From contig JAPEVC010000009.1 of the NCBI GenBank assembly GCA_027946555.1, positions 186,001 to 250,000 on the forward strand: a stretch of 64,000 nt of DNA. Direction: 5' to 3'. Shown here piece after piece: positions 10,880 to 21,148 of the stretch; position 1 is the stretch's first letter, and the number at the start of each line of letters is the position of its first letter. This DNA comes from Gnomoniopsis sp. IMI 355080 (taxonomy: Eukaryota > Ascomycota > Sordariomycetes > Diaporthales > Gnomoniaceae). A program made the translations under genes and the position numbers. The notes beneath the pieces were generated by a model. It saw nothing but the letters and a program-made list of their open reading frames with translations, was not told the origin of the DNA and searched no databases.

Positions 10880-12474
10880 GTATTTTGTTTGAGGAAAGCA
10901 TCTTGTAGCGATATGGAATTCGCAAGTAACGGAGTGGACTACACCACTACTGGCCCGCCTCTATCTTGGCGAGGTGACGAAAAATGCATGAGCATGCCCG
11001 TTATGACCCTTGTTTGTTGAGAGTGCAGAAGCCTGGAATATGAATACCCTTTCTGTTGGTGTTTTTGAAAGCGTGGTGTGTTTCATTCGTGGCGAGTAAT
11101 GTAGCTAGGCCCTGGAACAATTGACACGTCTTTAAAAAATCTAACAACCCGCTCAGATTCTGAGTTTGAGCGAATTCACCACTTGTAAACGTGGACTTAG
11201 CGCATAAGCCGTCGCGTACTACCAGAGCGAATCAGTGCTAACATTTGGAAAAGGCGAATGCGACGATGTAGTCTTCGGGGTACCTAAATAGGTAATGTCA
11301 ACATTATCGTCCGCCGCCGCTGCACTCCACATCAGCCAACACGCTACATTCTGAACGATAAGCCTGTCGCCGGGATCACACCCACGCTATGATTGTTTCG
11401 TGGCCAATTCGAGAATGCGTATTCACACACAAAGGGAAGAGGCGAATGTGGTGGAGGGCCGATGCTTCTCCAGCCCTCTGGGCATTTCAGTAAAAACGTG
11501 TGGAGTTCAAATTATGGTCACATGTATCTGACCACCTTTACAAACCATCTGCTGAAAAGAATCATGTATCTTGCTGCTGCTGCTCTACTATAATGCAAAA
11601 CCAGAACCGTGCTGTCCATCCGTTCTACCGTACACCCACCAGTCGCCCGCGCAGCCCAAACGAGCTCTGAAGACAGCATGTAAGAGAATAGAACGCCTGT
11701 CACAATGCAAGTGAGTAGAGACGATGCGTTTGGCTGCCTTTTGCCCCGCCTCCCAAACACCTCGCTTCTCCCTTAGATTTCTTTCTCATGTGGTACTTAT
11801 GCCGGATGCTCCCCTTCCCTAGTCATGTTCGCCTCAAGACCACAACCCCTTACCCTTCGGCCCCCAGCTGCAGTTTGCGTAGTCACAAGGTGGCAGCCTT
11901 GAGCCAGTCGGACCGCTGTAAGATGTGCGACACGGGATGACAATAAGATTGTTAGGAGAATCAGTTGGGTACGACGATTGTGGCACGGTGCCCCCCCGTG
12001 CATACAAACCAGCCTCAGAGTATTTTTCAAGGGACACTGACGTGTGCTCCGCGTCGCTTGGTTAGCCAATCCTGAGGTGATCAACCGGTCCAACGCACAT
12101 CTTCGGCCTCCGGCTAGCCTTCATTATTGATAATGTGTCAGGCGAGCTGTATGGATGGTATATCGAGCTAGCTCCAAGATAGCCCAAGAAACAACATAGT
12201 TGTCCCAGGTGGTATAGAGTAGAGAAATAGTCATCAATACCTTGTGTCATAGGTATCAAGAAATGAGTGCCGTTTGGCCATTTGAGTCCGAGGAGACCAT
12301 ATTACCCGGAGACTCATATTGTCGAAATTCTTTTTCAAGTCGCAGTCGAGTGTGCCGCAGCTGTTTGAGAACCGCTCACGGGTCTTATGGCTTTCGGAGC
12401 CGGAGATGGATCCTTAGATTTTCTCTTGCTAGATGTCCAGGATGTTTTTTACCTGACTGGGAGTGGCGGTCTCG
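10880..12474. other. Intergenic, about 1.6 kb
   Basis: Lies between the 3' ends of the RRM gene (+) and the CK2 beta gene (-). The open frames are short and without family resemblance. TACCTAAATAGGTA at 11280-11293 is a spaced form of the palindrome found elsewhere in the window. Nothing else is supported. Confidence 0.45.
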
Positions 12475-13564
12475 CTATAGCTCCGACTCAGCGCCATTTG
12501 CTTCGACGCCCACCATAGGACTTCCATTCTCGTCCTGCCTTGGACGGCGCCTAATCCGTCGACGTCTTGAAGGGCCGGCGGCACCATTCATGTCGTCGTC
12601 GTCATCTGAGTCAGGATTCTCGCTGGCATTTCTACGTGCCTCATCCAACTCATTGACGTCGGTAGGCTTGTCGCGAAGCCACTGCATACGGGGCCCCGAC
12701 CGCGCCAGCTCCGAAACCTTGAACCCGTAGATCTTGGGCTCGTAAATCTTGGCAGGGCCAAGACCGGGAGCGATGTTGCGTGCGTGCATGCCATTGACCA
12801 TCAAATTTTCCTCGCCCGAGCGACGCGATATGTGGAGGGCCGTGGACGAGAGTAGATCTGCGCCGTGCTTGGAGTAGTCGTAATCGGGGAAGGTGAGCAG
12901 GAAGAGGGCACCAAATGTCCGCCCGAAGAAGGCGCCATCGACAGTCTGAAAACGGCTGTTGGGCGGCACGTAAACGTCAAGACAGGATGGACAAAACAGC
13001 TTGACTGTATCTTCGCCCGGTATGTCGGAAAGGCCAACCGGGAGGGTTCTAGCCTGGTTGCAGTTGGTCCGCGGGCAGCAGCCGAAATGGCCCATCTCGT
13101 ACTTCTCGGACATTTGCTGGATACCAGCCCTGGAACAGATGTATCGCTGGTGTATCAAGCCGTAGAGCATCTCGGCAGACGACTCGATCACGGAGAGGTC
13201 GCTGTTCATGCGGTTGTGTTGTCGACGTTCACCAGGGAGTCTCCGATCGAGGCCATCGGCGCTGATATCCTCGTCATCCTCATCCTCATCGTCCTCGTCG
13301 TCCTCGTCATCCTCAGGCTCTACATCGAGAATCATCTGCGCGTGTGACCATACGAGTTAGAAAGGTGGCATCGCGAAGTGGCATGGGTTAGAGGGGGCGG
13401 CTTACCTCGAGTGCCTCTTTATACATAGGGACCTGCGATTGAAGACCCGTGAGATTGAAGTCGTCCTCGATGAACTCTTCTGAGACCTCTGCGAAATACT
13501 CATGTCCCAAGAGCGAGCAGAAGGAGGCGATCCAGGACTCGGGTGGTCCTGAGGAGGTCGACAT
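12475..13564 (-). CDS. ckb1: Casein kinase 2 regulatory (beta) subunit
   Basis: Two exons on the minus strand, 13564-13406 and 13335-12475, with a 70-nt intron; 339 residues. CK2 beta dimerises and holds two catalytic subunits in the CK2 tetramer, steering substrate choice. The N-terminal part (WIASFCSLLGHEYFAEV) and the core LIHQRYICSRAGI are characteristic. The zinc ribbon has four cysteines, C140, C145, C168 and C171, with the same spacing as the animal protein and the linker GLSDIPGE between them. An acidic insertion of nearly unbroken Asp/Glu follows the intron (about residues 59-77). The C-terminal extension carries a DSDDDDDM patch and a basic cluster RRRRIRRRPR. Such extensions are usual in fungal CKB1-type subunits. 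The minus-strand start ATG precedes STSSGPPESW directly. Confidence 0.95.
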
Positions 13565-14262
13565 GTTGACTCTGGTGCAGCTGGTGGGGAGGTTGGGGGA
13601 GGAATGCTGCCTGGCAGATTCAGGGACCCAGGCAGAAGGAGGCGCGTATATTTCAAGCTTTCACAATAGTGGCGTTGGTGCGCCAAGCGAAAAGGCGCGT
13701 CAAAAGAGCCGAACCGTCCGAAATATGTCGTACAAGGTGGGATGACCTCTTGTCCTGGCGCCAAAAGTCTGAAGGGAAGGAGTTTAAGCCCTCGAATCCG
13801 CTCGCATGGTCGTGGACGTCGAGAAGTCGCGCAGACAATCAGTGGCACAGAGCACTATCTCCAAGCTCGGGGCAAGCGGCGGAGATCGCAGAGAAGGGCG
13901 TATGGGATATTGTTTGAGTGGTAATGTTTGCTTCACCGGGCCTGTCGCAGGCTGTCACGAAGCTGTTTGGGTGGCGGTTGATGTGCGATTGTCGAGGCCT
14001 GAGGGGCAGAGTCGCGACCCCGGTTAGCGCCAACCCGTGCTTATGTAATCTGTCGATTTTGATATCTGATATTGAGGTGCATGAATGCCTGGTAACACCC
14101 CCATAGTAGTATTAGGTGATGAGAAAAAAGACCACCATCACTGATCAAGGTTGCTCTTGTTCGGTGTTGCAAACACACATTCATCATGCTCGACTCATTA
14201 CATATCACATGGCATAGTATATTGTGACAAGGGCTTTCATTTCTCCTTGAAGCAAGAGAAAG
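13565..14262. promoter_or_regulatory. Divergent promoter region, CK2 beta / JmjC gene
   Basis: About 700 bases between two genes read outwards. Both core promoters must lie here. I see no clear TATA box or known operator. Short open frames across 13650-14030 have no resemblance to known proteins. Confidence 0.45.
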
Positions 14263-15531
14263 ATGGAGGTATTGAGCAGGGGCAGCGTACGCCTGAGAAT
14301 GGCGTGGAAGACCTCATGGACCGGACTTCGAAACCAGACAAGATGCCACAGCTCGGTGCGCCCTGAACGAGAAACCGCTTTCACGTCTCATATATCGCCC
14401 GTTGCGTCTGAGTACAATACAGCTTATGGTGAAATTGACAAGGTCAATTTCAGAAAGCTAGCCTTTGTTCCAGAAAAGCCTCTGTTGATGAAGGCAGGAC
14501 CAATGTTCTTGACATCAACGTTGGCAATGCCAGCAATCAGAAAGTGGTTTGACTTTGTGCCCAACACAACAGGTCTTGTACGGGGTGACCAACGAAAGTT
14601 TGGGAAGGTCATGTCAGCATATCTGAAGTCGTTTGCTGCGACAGCAATTTTGCCCTTCGAACTCGCCTACCCACAGTCTCACCGACTCTACGGCGAAGCC
14701 ATTCACAGATTTGTTGACAGTCTCCGTGAAGACGACAGCCTTCAATCCACGACGGACAGGGCGCCGACCAATCCAAGTCTTGACGACTGCACGCATCCGG
14801 CAACCCGGATGGTACTGGCTGATCTTCTTCAATCTCAGCTTCCACCAATCTCGGAATTGATGAATGATGGACAGTATCGCCTGCCCAAAGACTATCCCCT
14901 CCAGAGGATACTTCACTTCACGGCCCCACTGGCTTTGCTTGACGCCGCAGTCACATACAACTTGAAAAAATCCGACGCTGGCGTGCGACAGCTTTACGTT
15001 GCCCAAGCACCGCTCAACGACTTGCCCAAGGAGCTGCAGGATGACCTGCCTGTCCCGAGAATTGTCAAAACTGCCGGGAAAGGTGATATTTACGATTCGA
15101 GCGTCTGGCTTGGACTTGAGCCGACTTACACCCCATTACATCGAGATCCAAATCCCAATCTGTTTATTCAGCTATGCGGCAACAAGGTCGTAAGGCTTCT
15201 TCCACCAGCAAGCGGTGGACAAATATTCCGCGATGTGCAGCTACGACTGAACAACAATTTCGCAAATTCCCGCCTTCGAGGCCCGGAGATGATGAGTGGT
15301 CCTGAAAGGGAGTTGATGTATGGAGCCGTATGGTATGAAGATGGCCTGCGCGGCACGCAGGCACCACAGGGAGCCGTGGAGGAATATCAGGACCCGTCAA
15401 GGAGCAAGATGCAGGAGGCCAGGCTCCAGCCGGGCGATGCACTGTTTATACCAAAGGGTTGGTGGCATAGTGTGAAGAGTGAAGATGACGCGGGCCGCCT
15501 GAATGCCTCTGTGAATTGGTGGTTCAGGTAA
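14263..15531 (+). CDS. JmjC-domain (cupin-like) Fe(II)/2-oxoglutarate oxygenase
   Basis: An intronless gene of 422 residues. The JmjC fold uses a His-X-Asp plus distal His facial triad to bind iron: H293 and D295 in TPLHRDPNPNLFIQL, then H402 in IPKGWWHSVKS. A lysine in the strand after the first motif (CGNKVVRLLPP) fits 2-oxoglutarate binding. The N-terminal 200 residues are helical and contain no other known domain. Small JmjC proteins of this layout hydroxylate proteins or act on tRNA rather than demethylating histones; no chromatin-reader domain is present. The first 35 residues are Arg/Trp/Ser-rich with one acidic residue, which could be a mitochondrial presequence; this is inference. 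The start is the first in-frame ATG after a stop. Substrate unknown. Confidence 0.85.
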   Translation: MEVLSRGSVRLRMAWKTSWTGLRNQTRCHSSVRPERETAFTSHISPVASEYNTAYGEIDKVNFRKLAFVPEKPLLMKAGPMFLTSTLAMPAIRKWFDFVPNTTGLVRGDQRKFGKVMSAYLKSFAATAILPFELAYPQSHRLYGEAIHRFVDSLREDDSLQSTTDRAPTNPSLDDCTHPATRMVLADLLQSQLPPISELMNDGQYRLPKDYPLQRILHFTAPLALLDAAVTYNLKKSDAGVRQLYVAQAPLNDLPKELQDDLPVPRIVKTAGKGDIYDSSVWLGLEPTYTPLHRDPNPNLFIQLCGNKVVRLLPPASGGQIFRDVQLRLNNNFANSRLRGPEMMSGPERELMYGAVWYEDGLRGTQAPQGAVEEYQDPSRSKMQEARLQPGDALFIPKGWWHSVKSEDDAGRLNASVNWWFR

Positions 15532-16716
15532 GAGTAGCAAATGAGACTCAAGTCGTCGTATTGCAGACGGTGAGCATTCGTAGCTACTACTGAAAGGCGA
15601 CAAACCAAACCCGAGATCTATATATATCTGTTTACGAGGGCTCCGCGGCCGAAGTCACCTTCAATGGCAATTTTGAAAGTTATACAGTGGATCGAGGATT
15701 GGCTTGGGCTCAGCATCGCATTTTGATCATCAGGTCATTCACGTCTACCAAACGGTCGAGCTCCATTGAGGTGACACAGAAGCGCGTGCATGGTCTGTAC
15801 GGGTAGACATTCGGGTTGTGAAACATAATGAGGCCTGGTGGGTGAAATGCCACGCAGCGAAACCAATAGATGCCATATGGACTAATCAGTCCAGGCTCCG
15901 ACTTGCTTTCAGTGATGAAATTCTTGTTCTGTATTGAGCACTTTGTGGTAGGACAGCCTCTCTGACGAGGCTCCTTACACGCATCGCGCTTGCGTTCAAT
16001 GTGCCATCGTCTTCTTAGCTACACACGTCCGACCAATAAGCCCTCTCGCCATCAGAAACTCACACATATTCTCTCGTTCTTCAAATCGCTGGATCGACAG
16101 AATTGGGGCGATCAGATTCAGAACTTCCAGATTATTCAACTGGTCCTGAGGCCAGTGACTTTTCGAATGCACATACCTAGGTAGCGGTAGTGTGCGCGTA
16201 TCTTTGGCGTCAGGATTTCCTTTCTCAGTGAACATTCACCATTAGTAGGTACGTTTGCAAACACACTTACCCATGGCCCGCAGATCAGCACATTGCCCTT
16301 TTAATACTACACACATGTGTTCAAGATCGTACATCACAATGCTGAATGCCTGTCATTAACGCATTTCAGTGATTCAGCTTGGATGGCACGCGTTCAAAAG
16401 CACAATCTACTTATGCTGCAGCGTGGCGAACTAAGAAAGTCATATAGTGGGAGTGATCGATTGGGGCACAATAAACCTCTAAGTTGTCCTTCAATGCAAA
16501 TTGAGAGACTGCCCTCGCCGGCTTCCTTGAACGCTCGCCTTCTGGCCTCGTCTCCGCCCAGCTCCTGCCAATAGCAAGCACCTGAATACATGTCGGCCAG
16601 AAATATGGTATGATATAGGATGTTATTCCACAGTCGTTGCAGTTGGGGAATTACTTGCTCTCTCTCTGAGCTTGCTAAAGCTCACTTCCAGAACATCGAA
16701 GCCGCCGCCACACACG
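15532..16716. other. Intergenic, JmjC 3' side
   Basis: No recognisable gene. One exact TACCTAGGTA palindrome lies at 16174-16183. Part of a weak open frame around 16560-16716 leads into the small candidate gene that follows. Confidence 0.4.
16174..16183. repeat. TACCTAGGTA palindrome, copy 1
   Basis: A perfect 10-bp palindrome in intergenic DNA; one of five exact copies in the window, all outside coding exons. Confidence 0.8.
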
Positions 16717-16926
16717 ATGGCGAGGCGGAGGAGGCTGGGCGCACTGAGGCTGGCGATGTGAGCTTTTATATTTTCCCGGGATTTCTCAATGAATAGCACT
16801 GATAATTGCGATGTAATATAATACAGGAGAAGAGGGACATCTGGCAGCGTCAGAGCGGCTGTCGCCAAGAAGCAGGCTGAGGAGGAAGATTGGGGCGTAT
16901 TGGAAGATGAGTTCGAGGAGGGATAG
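16717..16926 (+). CDS. Candidate microprotein (46 residues), unknown
   Basis: Exons 16717-16757 and 16827-16926 join in frame across a 69-nt intron with donor GTGAGC and acceptor ATACAG. The product starts with a basic block MARRRRLGALRLA and ends with an acidic, helix-like tail AKKQAEEEDWGVLEDEFEEG directly before a TAG stop. The charge pattern of the tail looks like real coding sequence. Against it: the 5' part of exon 1 is also open in another frame, the same frame stays open upstream of the ATG, and an antisense open frame of 116 codons covers the place. It could be the 3' end of a larger gene whose 5' exons I cannot place, or a relic. Function unknown. Confidence 0.3.
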
Positions 16927-17790
16927 GCCGAGAAAACTAGACCACCAAGATGCTGTATATCAGCTTGGACCAATCGTTGGAATGAAAGAATTTCCGTGGC
17001 TCAGAAGAATAACGAGGACCAAGCAAGAGAAGATGGCTTTCAACGCATTCGCACACGAAACCTTTTGCTTCAGGCTAAAATACAGTGGCTCTACTTGACA
17101 TGGCATTCGTCAAGAGACACAGGTCTGCTACAAAGCCTATCACCGTGCAATTTGCAGCCAGGGCCTAGATCTAAGTACCCGCACAGCTGACTTCGGGAGG
17201 TATCCAGAATCCTGAATGTTGAGGAGGTGGTATATCAGTGAACAAATAATGGCTTCACCTCTAAACAGCTTGCATGGCATATGATTCCTTCACAGACAAC
17301 ATTGTAATCAACAGTATATTAAACAGGATACACAATACGCTTATTGATCACCACAGCTTAGGAACCTTGGAACTAGGAAGGTCTCTAGCTAGACTAGACC
17401 TTGGCTCTCACATTTGGTTCAATTTTGACTTGGCCGCAAGTATCAACACTAGTGTGACCGCATGATGACCGGTCAATGGCGAAAGGCTCAGTTTCATCGA
17501 ATTATGTTGTTGATCTAAAAGGCAGTCTGGCTGAAGAGGAAGAAGAAAAGAAAGGAGAAACGTCTCGTCGAACTGCTTGGTCTGTTAGTCAGCAGTCCCG
17601 GCGCTGCGGTTGACAGGGAGTCTGCTTATGTAAGTCCACGAGGCCTTGCAGGGATCAGGGTCGCGCTAGCCACTCAGCCGCTAGCCTCCACATACTAGCC
17701 CGCTGAGTCGGCCCACCAGAAAAATTTGGCTTGGTATATATATTACCCAAAATTGCTCGTTTCAACAATTGGTCCAAGCTGATTAACAGC
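16927..17790. other. Intergenic, upstream of the tRNA
   Basis: No gene recognised; the AT content rises towards the tRNA. Nothing else supported. Confidence 0.4.
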
Positions 17791-17874
17791 GTCCTGGTGG
17801 TCTAGGGGTATGATTCATCCTTAGGGTTAATTCTCGGTTGGATGAGGTCCCGCGTTCAAATCGCGGCCAGGACC
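17791..17874 (+). tRNA. tRNA-Pro (anticodon AGG) with a 12-nt intron
   Basis: A cloverleaf can be folded by eye. The acceptor stem GTCCTGG pairs with CCAGGAC, followed by discriminator C. The D arm has the A-box-like TGGTCTAGGGGTATGA. The anticodon stem CATCC pairs with GGATG, and the T arm CCGCG-TTCAAAT-CGCGG holds the B box. The anticodon AGG is at 17823-17825. The loop between the stem halves is 19 nt, so a 12-nt intron sits one base 3' of the anticodon, the canonical place for a nuclear tRNA intron. A T run at 17908-17912 about 33 nt downstream could stop Pol III. AGG is read as A34, normally inosine, decoding CCU/CCC/CCA. Confidence 0.93.
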
Positions 17875-20800
17875 ATTTCATCACGTTCAAGTCGTGATTC
17901 GGATCACTTTTTGTCTTTTTGAAGCATTTTACGTCTTATATTGTAATTGCATTACGGGACTTTTGAGTCTGAAAGTATGTTGGAGGTGTTTGAGTTGCAA
18001 CAGGGCTGTCACAGTCTGAGTGGGGCCGGTCGGAATGTGGACAGTCTGTTGCTACGTTATTTGTTCTGTCATAGTACTGTGGTATACCAAAACATGCCTT
18101 TTGCACTTCACGAAACACCTAGAGCAGCTACCCGTGGGCGCTTACGTACGTAGGTAAAACATCCACGGGTAATAATTGTCTGGTGTTTCGACAGCACATA
18201 CGGATTGCGGGTTATCAGAGTGTGCAATTATTCATGCTTCCAAATTGCGGAAACACACTTTTCAATCGAGTTACTAATCCTACTCCAAGCATCTCTGAAA
18301 AGCTAACTTGGTTAATTCCAATTCATACAATACTAGTAGTTTTATCTAGATGTCGCGTTGGAATGCATACCACAGCACTTGTCAGACAGGAAAGCTAGTC
18401 TAGCTATGTGAAAGCAAAAGCGATTAGAGCCCTAGAATAAGGCCATGGCTGCAATTCAAGTCTAGGGATGTGAGTGCTCATGTTGTACAAGACCGTTACA
18501 AAATGAATGTAGTTAGTTGCTACTTGTAGCTGCTCAACATTGAACACCTTGAATAATTTACAGGAATGCTATAGGCTACAAGCAGCCTGTGACACAATCC
18601 TAATCCGGATCATCACCCTCCAGGCCCCTTCCAGGACTCCGGAGCCTTTCATAAGGCCGACGATTGGCCATGTGTGAGATGAAGAAGAACAGACCTAAAA
18701 TATCAAAAGCAAGCGAGAATGGCCCCGCTCGGCTTCGACCGTAAAGAAGCATGATAGCAGCTCGGAGTCTTAATTGAAGCCGTGTTTCCGTAGAGATCTG
18801 ATAGAGGTGGATCTTATACCGAGACACGCAGGTACCGTTACCGGGGTGAAGCGTGCGGATATGGGATGAAATGCATGGATCTGCTCACCAGGCAGGTACT
18901 AAGGTACCTGAGGCTGCGGTTCATGTTTTTTTTTATGCTGACTATCGACAGGTGGTCCAAAAAAGACTCTTCCTCGCAAGCGATTTACATAGTAATCCTA
19001 TCGTCAAGTAAGCCCGCAGCTTGCAGGCGACTACCGCACTTTTAGGCATGCATTAGCACATTGACGTTTGGTCTGGATGGAAGGTCATTTCACAATCTGA
19101 CGCGGCATGGTATCGGCGTGCATCTTGTACTGTGTGATTCCGGCCCAACGTACGTTGTCTTTACACGTGCTTGCTAGGTTTCACAACTGGGTGAACAGTT
19201 CACTGCTACTTTCTGTTGGATGGCAGGTTGGTATAATGTCTTTGGTTGCCAGCCATGGCCCAATGTGACGCTGCAAGGGGTGTGGAGTTAAGACTTTGGA
19301 CGACTGCTATGTCCGTAATAATAGTCAGACCGGGTGCCAAGAAGCCCCCACGACTTGACCAGCCACAGGTTCTACCTTCCCAGAGCGTTTACAGAGGAGA
19401 CGTCGAATTCCCAATCTATCGGATGCGCAGCTGTCACATGCAGAATTGGGGAAACTGTGACCCAATTGGGCACTGCCAGACAGCGATGGGACGAAGCTCG
19501 AATACTATGTGCTTCGCATATAGGTAGACGTGTCTTGACCGAAAGTTCGCCTTCACCGTCGATCTTGGTTGCGGGGCGGGACTGTTGCAGTACATACGCG
19601 GTAGTACTGTATAGTCATCTCTCCGGTGCTCCATCATCCGGCCGTTTACAAATCGAGGGTGGAGTTGGGCGGGCCATTTTCGGATTCCAGAAGGATGCTC
19701 CATTTGACGATGTAGTGGAGACATCAATATTGGACCCTCTTGAGGCGAATGGTTTTACGTGCAGCCTGAGGTCCCAAGAACCAACGTCCCTCCCAACTGT
19801 GAGCTGCCTGGGCTGGGCTGGCCGCGCTGGGCAGGAGATAATGCACAGATCCTAGCGGATCGGCATGACTGGTAGGTTGTCTGGACGATCTTTTTGCGAA
19901 AACCTTAACTCACCACTTATGTGTTGCCGCCACGCCGAGAGAGTCATTGATGCCGAAAAGGACTGAGGGCTCGAGCCTATCTACAAGTATTCCGTACATG
20001 GTCATGATGCAGTAGCTGGGCAGGCTGTGCGTCGCTGGCATCCGAGCCTTCATATCTGTTGTTTCACTGCAGATCTTTAGGTTGGCACCATTAATCTGTG
20101 GGGCTCGACACGAGCGAGAGGACCATTCCAGGGCCATGAGAAGGGGACAAGTGTTTCTCATAGGTCGCACGGGCCGTAACGGGGGTGACCATGTGGATAT
20201 CGGCCCACACTGTCAGAGACCCGTTCGGAGTATCCCGCCCACATGCGGCCCCGGGCTCGGATGGCCCTGAGTAGTCGACGGTAAGACACATTCATAGCTG
20301 ACAAGGCTAGCATCCAACACTATGTACTTGTCTACTGTGCACGCTACTGTGTAGCTGCAGGTGTAATGGATCCTAGGGGAGAAGGCTTGAAAGGGGCCGG
20401 GGCATGACAAGTCCGGCGGGAGAGAAGCAATGGAAAAGTACTATGCAGCCCTTATGGGATACCTAGGTAGGTAGGATGCGTTGATTTCTAATGGGATGCC
20501 AGGGACGTCTGATGCCAAGCGCAGAGAGAGCGGCAGATATTCGGTACCTTTTTCAAACAAGGACCCCAAGGACCACAAGTTCCCACCAAGCAGCTACCCT
20601 GGACTAAAACCCGTCCACTATTGCCCTGCCCGCTCTTTTTTTGCAATCTTGCCTTCAATACAAAGAGGCAAACTACTGCCCTTCAATCACTGAAACAACG
20701 TCTGACTCCTCCGTTTTATTTCTTGACTGATTTTTCTTCTCACAGCAAGTGGGGCACCAAGTTCACCCCAACGACCCCGATTGTCCTATCGGATCGTGAA

Positions 20801-21148
20801 CTTTGTGGTCCCCGTCACTTTGATACTTAATGTGTGGGTTGCCGTAGAATCAATCCGCTCTACTTCGTACTTCCGAGAATTGCTCTCATCAAGTTGCACT
20901 CACTTGTACTTATTTCACTGAATCTTCATACCAAGCATTTCGGACACTTGTCAACCGAGTGCCTAGGCGCATAAGTCTGAGGCTCATCACGACGCATTGA
21001 CTCGGGGAATCCACGATCCACGATCTCATTTCGCGCGCGCGCGGGACACTCGGCGAAATATTGGCCCGCTTCCTTGGAAACTATCCACCGACACCTTCAC
21101 CAGCAAAACAAAGTTTGGCACAACTAGCCGTGATAGGAGGAGGCTATC
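17875..21148. other. Intergenic, about 3.3 kb, ABC transporter promoter at the right end
   Basis: No gene recognised. An open frame of 173 codons at 19334-19855 has no family resemblance and an unlikely composition. A TACCTAGGTA palindrome is at 20460-20469. From about 20600 the sequence becomes C/T/A-rich, as in a long fungal leader, and a short CG repeat (TCGCGCGCGCGCG) lies near 21031-21043, roughly 110 nt before the ABC start. Confidence 0.45.
20460..20469. repeat. TACCTAGGTA palindrome, copy 2
   Basis: An exact copy, followed at once by GGTAGG so that the half-site GGTA repeats every 4 bases (AGGTAGGTAGG). It lies about 680 nt upstream of the ABC transporter start. Confidence 0.8.

Noticed and set aside
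16623..16973. Minus-strand frame of 116 codons with a hydrophobic stretch
   Set aside because: It is antisense to the better plus-strand microprotein candidate; its Ser/Leu richness is what the reverse of an acidic coding tail gives.
19334..19855. Plus-strand frame of 173 codons
   Set aside because: No domain, erratic composition, no neighbouring exons that fit.
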